From: a candidate division TM6 bacterium GW2011_GWF2_37_49
GTDB lineage: Bacteria; Babelota; Babeliae; Babelales; RVW-14
Direction: 5' to 3'
Assembly (NCBI GenBank): GCA_945861145.1
Contig: CAMATL010000003.1
Span: 1 to 64,000 of the forward strand
DNA length: 64,000 nt
Below, piece by piece: positions 1-8,300 of the stretch (its first letter is position 1; the number at the start of each line of letters is the position of its first letter). Below the pieces are notes generated by a model. It was not told where the DNA came from, searched no databases, and saw nothing but the letters and a program-made list of their open reading frames with translations. The position numbers and the translations under genes are program-made.

Positions 1-97
1 TGGAGGAGGTCACTCGCTGCCAATTCAAAAAAATATTAGAGCTTGGTATAAATCTTTTATAAATCTCGCTTCAATAAGTGTTCTCGCTGGATTCCGC
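1..97. repeat. 3' flanking repeat of the RING-ankyrin genes, copy 1
   Basis: This stretch lies just downstream of the first RING-ankyrin gene. It recurs in the same orientation at about 2241-2345, downstream of the second gene. It recurs inverted at about 4742-4842, downstream of the third, broken copy. Shared landmarks are the blocks CACTCGCTGCCAATTC and CTTGGTATAAAT. The repeat therefore marks the duplicated unit, namely gene plus 3' flank. Bases 71-128 still encode, on the minus strand, the ancestral C-terminus of the first gene (an AAQALALV-like run ending at a TGA), now cut off by an insertion at 129-247. Confidence 0.8.
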
Positions 98-128
98 CGC
101 CGTCACCAAGGCTAAGGCCTGCGCGGCG

Positions 129-247
129 TAGCTTTATGCGTAGGTGGAAGGGCCCCAAAACCCGCGAATGACAAGGGTTTTGGGGCATAATCTTTTGGGA
201 GCTCACAGTTTTAATTTCTGAGAATTCATTGGAAAAACGTGAATTAG
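129..247. repeat. family A element fragment inserted in a gene 3' end
   Basis: Compared with the second paralogue, 119 extra bases sit between the conserved blocks GCGCGGCG and ATGTGTGCATC. The insert contains a perfect 12-bp inverted repeat, GCCCCAAAACCC at 152-163 and GGGTTTTGGGGC at 175-186. That core resembles the GGGGCCCC-AAAACCCCGGGATGAC cores of the MITE-like elements at 4965-5265 and 45877-46160. The right half (about 183-230) matches the reverse complement of the element end at 52376-52435. It supplies the TAA stop of the upstream gene. Confidence 0.7.
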
Positions 248-2052
248 ATGTGTGCATCTATTGCAGCTACGATTTCTGGAAAGGATCCTCGTTCTGCTTT
301 GTCACGTGCAGTCGAGTCTAGGTTGTCTGGAGTGTTTACATCAGCGCCTACCGCGAGTAGTGCTTGTACTACTGCTAAGTGGCCTCTTACTGAAGCCCAG
401 TGCAATGACGTCATGCCGCGGTTGTCTTGAGTGTTTACTTGTATGTGAGGATCTGTCTGTAGTCCTTGTACTACTGGTAAGTGGCCTTGCATTGAAGCCT
501 CGTGCAATGCCGTCCACCCGTTGGCGTCTGGAGTGTTTACTTCTATGCCAGGAGTTGCGAGTAGTTCTTGTACTACTGGTAAGTGTCCTCGCATTGCAGC
601 CCAGTGCAATGCCGTCATGCCTTCGTTGTCTGGAGTGTTTACTTCTATGTCAGGAGCTGCGAGTAGTGCTTCTAATACTGCTAAGTGGCCTCGCATTGCA
701 GTCCTGTGCAATGCCGTCATGCCTTCGTTGTTTTGTGTGTTTACTTGTATGCCAGGAGCTGCGAGTAGTGCCTGTACTACTCGTAAGTGGCTTTTCATTG
801 CAGCCATGTGCAATACGGTCCAGCCGAAGTTGTTTTGTCTGTTTACTTGTATGCCAGGAGCTGCGAGTAGTGCCTGTATGACTGCTAAGTGGCCTTGATG
901 TGCAGCCCTATGCAATGCCGTTAAGTCTAGGTTGTCTGGCGTGTTTACTTGTATGCCTGGAGCCGCGAGTAGTTGCCGTACTACTGCTAAGTCACCTTCT
1001 TTTGCAGCCCAGTGCAATGCCGTCATACCTTCGTTGTCTGGAGTGTTTACTTGTATGCCTGGAGACGCGAGTAGTGCCTGTACTACTTCTAAGTAGCCTT
1101 GATTTGCAGCCATGTGTAATGCCGTCCAGCCGTAGTTGTCTGGAGTGTTTACTTGTATGCCTGGAGCCGCGAGTAGTGCCTGTACTACTTCTAAGTGGCC
1201 TTGATCTGCAGCCATGTACAATGCCGTCCAGCCGTAGTTGCTTTGAGTGTTTACATCAGCGCCTGCACCGATTAGTGCATTTACTACTCGTAACCGGCCT
1301 TCACGTGCAGCATTGATTAGGGCTAATTGATTATTAACAACAGGTATTGCACCACCGTGACCGTCCGGCACAGGAATTGGTTCTGCCGCCCAACCAGCAC
1401 CAGGAAAGTGTGGGCAGGTACATGCGCGTGCTTCCCAGTCTATCCCATTATTGATTAATGGATTGTAGGGAGTGGCGCATACGTAACAATAATGAACACC
1501 GCAGCCACCATCATCGGTGCTACAAGTTATGTGGTTGCAGCCATCAATTCGAGAAGTTGTACGATTACACCCAGGACAAATTTGTAAATAACCCGCTGCT
1601 ATCGCTGATAACGTTGCAGCATCAGGCTTTTGCCGAATGATAACCGTAGGGCTTGCTCGTTCGGCTGCTCGCTGGTGGAAAAATTCTAAAATAGCTTCAT
1701 TGCCAGCAGCCGAAGATGATGATGAAGATGTAAAGCGGTCTATTTCTTCGCGGGTTAAAACCTCTGCGCAGGCTGAACCATGAGAACTAGATTCCGGGCA
1801 TTTAAGCTTGTCAAAGTTGGTATTACTCCTACTGAAGGCATCTCTGATATAATGACCTAAGCATTCAGCGTGAAATTCGTGACCACAAGATAAAGTCTGT
1901 AAATCGACGTCTTCACCTTGGCAGATAGAGCATTTAGTCGCTGAAGTCTCTCCGCTGGCGCTTTGGCCGTCGCCGCCTTGCATCGCTTGCACAGAAATGC
2001 TCATGGCAGCAAGTGAGAAGAGAAGTGTAAATACAATATATTTTTTGATCAT
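244..2052 (-). CDS. Secreted RBR-like (RING1/RING2) ankyrin-repeat protein 1
   Basis: A signal peptide (about residues 1-23, ending VQA) is followed by a RING-type finger with C41, C44, C56, H58, H61, C64, C85 and C95. After a Ser-rich linker without cysteines comes a second finger, C159-C162, C172, H174, C177, C184, C189 and C192. The second finger has the spacing of RING2 (catalytic Rcat) of eukaryotic RBR ubiquitin ligases. In GCNHITC, C172 and H174 align with the catalytic Cys-x-His pair of parkin (C431/H433). The middle IBR finger is absent. Residues 242-602 form about ten ankyrin repeats plus a capping half repeat. I infer an exported effector that binds host proteins through the ankyrins and may transfer ubiquitin; activity is unproven. 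Its C-terminus is shortened by a repeat insertion at 129-247. A close paralogue lies directly upstream at 2316-3977. Confidence 0.75.
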   Translation of the reverse strand: MIKKYIVFTLLFSLAAMSISVQAMQGGDGQSASGETSATKCSICQGEDVDLQTLSCGHEFHAECLGHYIRDAFSRSNTNFDKLKCPESSSHGSACAEVLTREEIDRFTSSSSSSAAGNEAILEFFHQRAAERASPTVIIRQKPDAATLSAIAAGYLQICPGCNRTTSRIDGCNHITCSTDDGGCGVHYCYVCATPYNPLINNGIDWEARACTCPHFPGAGWAAEPIPVPDGHGGAIPVVNNQLALINAAREGRLRVVNALIGAGADVNTQSNYGWTALYMAADQGHLEVVQALLAAPGIQVNTPDNYGWTALHMAANQGYLEVVQALLASPGIQVNTPDNEGMTALHWAAKEGDLAVVRQLLAAPGIQVNTPDNLDLTALHRAAHQGHLAVIQALLAAPGIQVNRQNNFGWTVLHMAAMKSHLRVVQALLAAPGIQVNTQNNEGMTALHRTAMRGHLAVLEALLAAPDIEVNTPDNEGMTALHWAAMRGHLPVVQELLATPGIEVNTPDANGWTALHEASMQGHLPVVQGLQTDPHIQVNTQDNRGMTSLHWASVRGHLAVVQALLAVGADVNTPDNLDSTARDKAERGSFPEIVAAIDAHI

Positions 2053-2240
2053 AACGTCTTGAGCATCCTAAATAAAATTAAAAAAGGTTTAACTAAAAAT
2101 CTATTTTAGTTTTTACAGATTAAAATTCAATCTGTCGATAAAATTTTTTTCTATTTTGCACAAAGCAAAAAGGCGCCTGTTGGCCACTTCCAAAGACGTA
2201 TTAAAAGTCAATGATCTTGTGGCTGGAAGTCACGACTTTT

Positions 2241-2345
2241 AAGCCGTGGCGAAGGTCACTCGCTGCCAATTCAAAAAATATTAGAACTTGGTATAAATAT
2301 TTTATAAATCTCGTTTCAATCAGTCTTATCGTTGGATTCCGCCGC
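2241..2345. repeat. 3' flanking repeat of the RING-ankyrin genes, copy 2
   Basis: Direct repeat of window bases 1-97, located at the 3' end and downstream of the second RING-ankyrin gene. The match runs from the AAGCCGTGG block through the GGATTCCGCCGCC block, with scattered substitutions. Confidence 0.75.
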
Positions 2346-3977
2346 CGGCACCAAGGCTAAGGCCTGTGCGGCGATGTGTGCATCTATTGTAGCTACGATT
2401 TCTCGAAAGTATCCTCGTTCTGCTTGGTCACGTGCAGTTCTGCCTAGTTTATTTTGAGTTGTTACATCAGCGCCTGCTGCGAGTAAACCCCCTACTACTT
2501 CTAAGTAGCCTTGATCTGCAGCCATGTGCAATGCCGTCATGCCGTTGGCTTCTGGAGTGTTTACTTGTATGCCAGGAGCTGCGATTAGTGCCTCTACTAC
2601 TTCTAAGTCGCCTTGACGTGCAGCCCAGTGCAATGGCGTATAGCCTGTGTTGTTTTGAGTATTTACTTGTATGCCAGGAGCCGCGATTAGTGGGTGTACT
2701 ACTGCTAAGTGCCCTTTTCTTGCAGCCCAGTGCAATGCCGTCGAGCCTCGGTTGCTTTGTGTGTTTACTTGAGCGCCTGCCGCGAGTAGTTCCCGTACTA
2801 CTTCTAAGTCGCCTGCAGTTGCAGCCCAGTGCAATGCCGTATTGCCTCGGTTGTCTGGAGTGTTTACTTGTATGCCAGGAGCTGCGAGTAGTGCTTGTAC
2901 TACTGCTAAGTTGCCTTGATCTCCAGCCCAGTGCAATGCCGTATTGCCTTCGTTGTCTGGGGTGTTTACTTGTATGCGAGGATCTGCGATTAGTGCCTGT
3001 ACTAGTTCTAAGTGGCCTTCATTTGCAGCCCAGTGCAATGCCGTCCAGCCTGTGTTGTTTTGAATGTTTACTTGTATGCCAGGAGCCGCGAGTAGTGCTT
3101 GTACTACTGCTAAGTGGCCTTGATTTGCAGCCACGTACAATGCCGTCCAGCCTTGGTTGTTTTGAGTGTTTATTTGTATGAGAGGAGCTGCGATTAGTGC
3201 TTGTACTGCTGCTAAGTGGCCGGTCCTTGCAGCATTGATGAGGGCCATAGGGTTAACTTGAGGCCTTGCACCACCGTGACCGTCCGGGACAGGAATTGGT
3301 CCTGCCGCCCAACCAGGACCAGGAAAGTGTGGGCAGGCACATGCGCGTGCTTCCCAGTCTATGCCGTTATTGATTAATGGATTGTAGGGAGTGGCGCATG
3401 CGTAACAATAATGAACACCGCAGCCGCCATCATCGGTGCTACAAGTTATGTGGTTGCAGCCATCAATTCGAGAAGTTGTACGATTACACCCAGGACAAAT
3501 TTGTAAATAACCCGCTGCTATCTCTGCTAACGTTGCAGCATCAGGCTTTTGCCGAATGATAACCGTAGGGTTTGCTCGTTCGGCTGCTCGCTGGTCGAAA
3601 AATGCTAAAATATCTTCATTGCTAGCAGTCGAAGAAGATAATGATGATGATGATGATATAAAAACGTTTATTTCTTCGCGGGTTAGAAACCTTTTGCATC
3701 TTGTGCTAAAAAGAGGGCATTTAAGCTGGTCAAAGTTGGTATTACTCCTACTGAAGGCATTTCTGATATAACGACCTAAGCATTCAGCGTGAAATTCGTC
3801 ACCACAAGATAAAGTCTGTAAATTGCCTTCTTCTGCGCCTTCATCTAGGCAGATAGAGCATTTAGTCACTTTTATCCTTTTGCCGCTGCGCCTCTCTTCG
3901 CCGCCCATCGCTTGCAAAGAAATGCTCATGCCAACCAGTGGTAAGAGAAGTGTAAATACAATATATTTTTTCATCAT
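2316..3977 (-). CDS. Secreted RBR-like (RING1/RING2) ankyrin-repeat protein 2
   Basis: This is a close paralogue of the 244-2052 gene with the same signal peptide type and the same order: RING1, Ser-rich linker, RING2/Rcat, ankyrins. RING2 keeps C161, C164, C174 (catalytic position), H176 and C179, followed by C186, C191 and C194. RING1 reads SCGDEFHAEC, so the His found in paralogue 1 is Asp60 here, which may weaken zinc binding in that finger. There are about eight ankyrin repeats plus a C-terminal half repeat, two fewer than in paralogue 1, consistent with gain or loss of about 100-bp repeat units. The protein keeps the 18-residue C-terminal extension that paralogue 1 lost. A GGAG ribosome-binding site precedes an ATGATG start. 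Secretion and an effector role are inferred. Confidence 0.75.
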   Translation of the reverse strand: MMKKYIVFTLLLPLVGMSISLQAMGGEERRSGKRIKVTKCSICLDEGAEEGNLQTLSCGDEFHAECLGRYIRNAFSRSNTNFDQLKCPLFSTRCKRFLTREEINVFISSSSSLSSSTASNEDILAFFDQRAAERANPTVIIRQKPDAATLAEIAAGYLQICPGCNRTTSRIDGCNHITCSTDDGGCGVHYCYACATPYNPLINNGIDWEARACACPHFPGPGWAAGPIPVPDGHGGARPQVNPMALINAARTGHLAAVQALIAAPLIQINTQNNQGWTALYVAANQGHLAVVQALLAAPGIQVNIQNNTGWTALHWAANEGHLELVQALIADPRIQVNTPDNEGNTALHWAGDQGNLAVVQALLAAPGIQVNTPDNRGNTALHWAATAGDLEVVRELLAAGAQVNTQSNRGSTALHWAARKGHLAVVHPLIAAPGIQVNTQNNTGYTPLHWAARQGDLEVVEALIAAPGIQVNTPEANGMTALHMAADQGYLEVVGGLLAAGADVTTQNKLGRTARDQAERGYFREIVATIDAHIAAQALALVPAAESNDKTD

Positions 3978-4028
3978 AACGTCTCCAGCCTGCTAAATAG
4001 AATTAAAACAAGTTTGCCAAAGGTAAAA

Positions 4029-4549
4029 TCAAGTTCGAAGTGCGACACGATTAATCTCCTGAGTAAAAATTTCCGCGGGAGTTTTGTACTTTAGAATCTT
4101 TCGAGGAGTGTTATTAAGCTTATCCTTAATGACACCTAGTTCTGCTACTAAAATCGCCTCTAAAGAATTATTTTTAGGGATGTATCGATGTAACATTGCG
4201 TTAGTTTTCTTTACCTGTGCCTTTTGCCAAGGGGAACTTGGATTACAAAAGAATGTATCCATCTTCATTCCATGCTTCAACAATGTGTGCCTTGTAAATT
4301 CTATTCCGTTGTAAAATATTATATACTTGCGAGCCAGAGATGGTACCAATGCCAGAAAATTAAAAATATTTTGCATAACGGGCATGGTTTTCTTGGATGT
4401 ATTTTTTATCAAAAAAGTAAATCTGGATACTCGCTCGGTAAGTATTGCAATCTTAATAGACTGGCTACCATTAGTAAAAGTTTAGTCTTCTTTAAGGTGT
4501 CCAAATTCAGCTCTTTTATTAATATGATCTGGTGCTTGTAAGTTTTCAT
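4029..4549 (-). pseudogene. IS30-family transposase, internally deleted
   Basis: The minus strand from ATG 4549 starts MKTYK, the usual start of IS30-type transposases. It then jumps, out of frame, into the middle of the protein. Reading the other frame gives pieces such as HINKRAEFGHLKED and ILTERVSRFTFLIKN, which fit the HISxRPxxV-GDWEGD and LVERKTRFT regions of IS30 transposases. The 4412-4029 frame carries the C-terminal part of the catalytic core and tail (FYNGIEFTRH, DKLNNTPRKILKYKTPAEIF). The DNA-binding N-terminal half is missing and at least one frameshift or stop is present, so the gene is dead. Confidence 0.75.
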
Positions 4550-4602
4550 GGCGAAACCTTTTCTGCTTACCCTGAATTATATCAGGGCCGGTGTCGCACT
4601 TC
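4037..4602 (-). mobile_element. IS30-like insertion sequence remnant
   Basis: Perfect 12-bp terminal inverted repeats, GAAGTGCGACAC at 4037-4048 and GTGTCGCACTTC at 4591-4602, enclose the broken transposase. At about 566 bp it is roughly half the length of a full IS30-type element, so it carries a large internal deletion. A second copy of the transposase-start end lies at about 57890-57981. The element sits directly against the truncated third RING-ankyrin gene (4619), suggesting its insertion or excision broke that gene. Confidence 0.75.
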
Positions 4603-4618
4603 ATTCTAGAATTTTCCA

Positions 4619-4744
4619 TGCTCTATCTGCTTAGATGAAGACGTCGCTTTTCAGACTTTAACATGTGGCCACAAATTTCACGCTGCATGCTTAGGTGGTT
4701 ATATTCGAAATACGTTCGATACGGCATTGCACATGGCTGCGTAA
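4619..4744 (+). pseudogene. Remnant of a third RING-ankyrin paralogue
   Basis: An open frame here translates to CSICLDEDVAFQTLTCGHKF followed by HAACLGGYIRNTF and then DTALHMAA and a TAA stop. The first part is RING1 of the two genes at 244 and 2316, with all early ligands including the C-G-H His. The last residues are the start of an ankyrin repeat. RING2, the linker and nearly all ankyrins have been deleted, and the signal peptide is missing because the IS30-like element ends at 4602. The downstream flank (4742-4842) matches the 3' flank of the intact genes in inverted orientation, confirming a former third copy on the opposite strand. Confidence 0.8.
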
Positions 4745-4842
4745 TCCAGCGATAACACTTATTAAAGCGATATTTATTAAAGATTTATACCAAGCTCTAA
4801 TATTTTTTTGAATTGGCAGCTAGTGACCTCCTCCACGGCTTA
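4742..4842. repeat. 3' flanking repeat of the RING-ankyrin genes, inverted copy 3
   Basis: The reverse complement of this stretch matches window bases 1-97 almost throughout. It follows the broken third paralogue at 4619-4744. Between here and the next gene, 4860-4960 holds a short open stretch encoding an Ala/Pro/Glu-rich tail (QEATAPAAEAPPVT, then stop). This resembles the C-terminal tails of the secreted proteins elsewhere in the window and may be another gene remnant. Confidence 0.75.
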
Positions 4843-4964
4843 ATAGCGATGGACGAGGTCACTCGCTCATTGACTTTGCCCTATGACTCAGGAAGCAACT
4901 GCTCCTGCTGCCGAAGCACCTCCAGTCACCTGATGCGTCCGTTGCTGATGTCACAGCTGGTGGA

Positions 4965-5265
4965 TAGGTTTTGTTGAATTTTATATTAAGAATGGATCCC
5001 GGGGCCCCAAAACCCCGGGATGACACAACCGTTGATTCAATAGTCTTTTTCGAATATAAACTACTATCCTAATTCTAATTCTAGAAATTAAACACGCATT
5101 AAAAGATTAGTAATCACTTGACTATAAACAGCCACTGATAACGAAATCCTGTCATCCCGGGAAGGGCCACGGGATCAATTCTAATCCATAGGATTGGTAT
5201 TACGCGATCAAAGAACCTTTTCAAAAAACACTGTTACGGCCTTTCTAAAAACTCAACAGAAGCTA
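4965..5265. repeat. Family A MITE-like element
   Basis: About 301 bp bounded by degenerate terminal inverted repeats: TAGGTTTTGTTGAATTTT on the left, and the reverse complement of the right end, TAGCTTCTGTTGAGTTTTTA. Internally it has a left block with GGATCCCGGGGCCCC and GGGATGAC, and a right block with GTCATCCCGGGA. It contains no coding sequence. The best-preserved relative is at 45877-46160. It fills most of the gap before the large gene at 5344. Confidence 0.7.
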
Positions 5266-5343
5266 ATATATTGCCATGCTAAAGATAGCCTTGTCAGACT
5301 TAGCGGATATTAATAATCAGTATCCGCTAAGCCTGGAAGTTGT

Positions 5344-8300
5344 ATGAAAATAAAAAACCTTCTCTTCGCCCTGCTTATTGCAATCACCCCTGTAATGATT
5401 TTTGCAATGGCAACCACTGCAACCGTTACCAGCGTGGCGGATATCCCTGATCATGGTTTTGGACGCGTATTGCGCGTTAACAATAAAACCGATTTCAACA
5501 TGGATATCTATTTTGACAAAACTATCCATGATTTATTACCAGAAGGCACTATCGCTCGCTTGCGCTCATTTGATCCCAAGCTTGGCAAAGAAGGCAAGCT
5601 TATCCGCATTGTGCAAGAAGCTGGAGAAGCAAAGCTCAAAGCTGATGGCACTGACCCCAAAGATAAAACTACTCAATTCGAAGTTAAGCGTCGCATCGCG
5701 CCTGATCTAACTGATTGGCTAGGCTTTAGTGGCCCAAGCGTGGACAATAAGGTCATGCGAGCAAACCCCGATACATTTCACGTTGCATTAGATACAAAAA
5801 ATTTCTCACTTGATGAACATAAGCACAGCCACTGGAAATTATCAGGCAAAGATTTGAGCGAATGCCGATTAGAAAGTCGCGTTGGCGGCTTCATGCAAAA
5901 TTTAACACTCAACGAAGACTATGCCTTAGGTAAAGATGAGGAAAAAATTGAGTACGCGCAGGATCTTTGGTGCTGCAATTATCCTGATACTTTTCAAGTC
6001 GTTAAAGCGCAATACGGTATTGATAAGCCGCCTTTTGAAGTAACCAACGGTGAATATTGGGGCACTAGAACTTGGAAAGAAAAAGTCGGTGCGCATGCTG
6101 TTCACACCGGTTGGCGTAGTGAAAGAACCGGTAGTAGGCATTGGAATTGGGGCAAGGCTCGCTGGGACGATGATTACCATAACGTCCCTGTCTATACAAG
6201 CGTCGATGATTTTCAGGACCGCTCAGAAAGAAAATCGGCTGATATCAAAAACTGGATTAGGGACCGCATCAATCAAAGCGGTTTTTATGAAATCCCTGGA
6301 AACTCTGACGGAGCATTTGGCGATCCGTGCCCAGGATTTGCAAAAAGAACCGAAGCCTCAGTTAAGGTTCTTAATGACATCGTAATTTCCAGCTCTACGG
6401 CCCAAGGACAAGGCCAACGAGTAGAGATTTTTAACGATGGGCGCGTTGCTGCACGGTTAGAAGAAATTCGCAACAGCAAATCAGCCGCTTTAATTACCGC
6501 CATTTCTGCTGATCTGCGCGCTTCAAGCATCGCAAAATGGGCTCCAAGTCAAATTCACACACGCGTTGGCGATCCATGGCCAGGCATAGAAAAAACAATC
6601 CGCGTTACCGTAGCATTTAATGGTAGGAATCATGACTTCAGTGGAAGTGATTCAAAAGGGATAACAGTATTGATCTTGGGTGACCTATACCGCTTCGAAA
6701 ATAATAATTGGAGCCAGAAAGTAAGTGGCATCCGCCTGGTAGCAATCGGTAACAAAGATGCCGTGTATGGCATCCGCAGCGATCGCAGCCTTGCTCGTTT
6801 TGATGGGAGCAACTGGAGTAAAATTGAAACATCGATGCCTATTGGTTTTGTCGCGGTAAGCCCAAAAGGCGATGTATTTATTCTCAATGCTGACAACAAT
6901 ACCATGTGGCATCAAGCTGATGGCGGTTTTAAACAACTACCTGGCTCACTCAAACGCATCTCCGCGCGGAGCCTTCAAGAGCTGTGGGGCGTTGGGATGG
7001 ATGATAAAATTTACAAATTCAATGGTATCGAATGGAAAAAGCAAGACAGCTTTAACGGTGGCGCAGCTCTCGATGTTTCAGTAGCTGACAATGGCGCTGT
7101 ATGGGCTACAAATACTGAGCAAAAAGTTTTTCGTTATGATGGCGATGGCAAAGGATGGACACTAATTCCTGGTGCTGCAAAATATATTACAGTACGCAGC
7201 GATCAGGAAGTTTTTGCAGTCAACAACAAGAACGAGATCTGGCATTATTTGAAAGGCAATTGGAAGCAACTCCCAGGAGGCGCTACCAATATTTGCGCAG
7301 CCAGTGGCGTTAATAGGACCGTAATTCCAGCTAAGCGGGCAATACGCAGCGTTGAAACCTTTACCGTGCGCAATCAAGAAAATAAGCCCGCTGAGCCAAA
7401 TGATGGCTCCAAGCTTGCAATCGAGATTGTAAAGCTTGGCATGGGTGGCGGCATCCCTGCAAAGAGTGCTGGTGATTTCGTCAAAATTCCGGTTTATAAA
7501 AATCCCCGTGTTTCCGGCTTTGCAAAATATCAAATTCCTGAAATAAACCAAGGCTCACTCATAAAAATTAATCCGCTACGCAGCCAGGGTGCTGCATGGC
7601 TTGAAAACACGCTCCATATACCCGGTTCAGCAAGCGTATCATTTAGCGCTCGCCCAGGCAGTGCGGGGGATGTGCAGGTAATTTTTGGACAATCAATCTC
7701 TGATAGCTTTGTGTGGAAAGTAGTCATAGGCGGCTGGGGTAATACTAAATCAGCCATCATGAAGCGCACCTATGAAGGCGGTATACCAAAAGATGTTTTT
7801 GTCTGCGAGGTAGGCCGCGATCAAAACCCACTTGCCATGGCAGTTCCTGGCAGCTTTACGCCGTATTGGGCTTCAATAAACAATGGTTTAATTTTAGTGG
7901 GGGTGGGCAATGTGGGTGAAAACACCTTCATGGCATGGCGCGATCCAAATCCACCAGATGATGTTAATACCTGCGGCTTTGGTTCTTACAAAAACCCAAT
8001 TAGCTACACAGAGATTCAAGTGCTGCCTGCTGTGGATGCACAGGGAACACATCGCACGTATAAAATAGAGCCAAAACCGGTCACGGTAAGAGCTGATACA
8101 AAAAAAGTTACCTGGCTTGATGCACTGCCATTTCGCGTAGTTGACCGAGGCAGCGTAGCCGCTACTATTCAAGCTGATGGCAGCGCTGTTCTTATACTTG
8201 GTACCGCCAAATCGCTTGATCAACCTCACTACGCCGTGGTATTTGGCGATGATAACAACAAAAAAATCTCGCTCAAAAAATGGGTTGCTAAAACCAAATC

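Noticed and set aside
252..1316. Long plus-strand frames opposite the ankyrin gene
   Set aside because: Antisense shadows of the ankyrin repeats; their Cys/Leu-rich periodic translation mirrors the repeat period and has no start site or motif.
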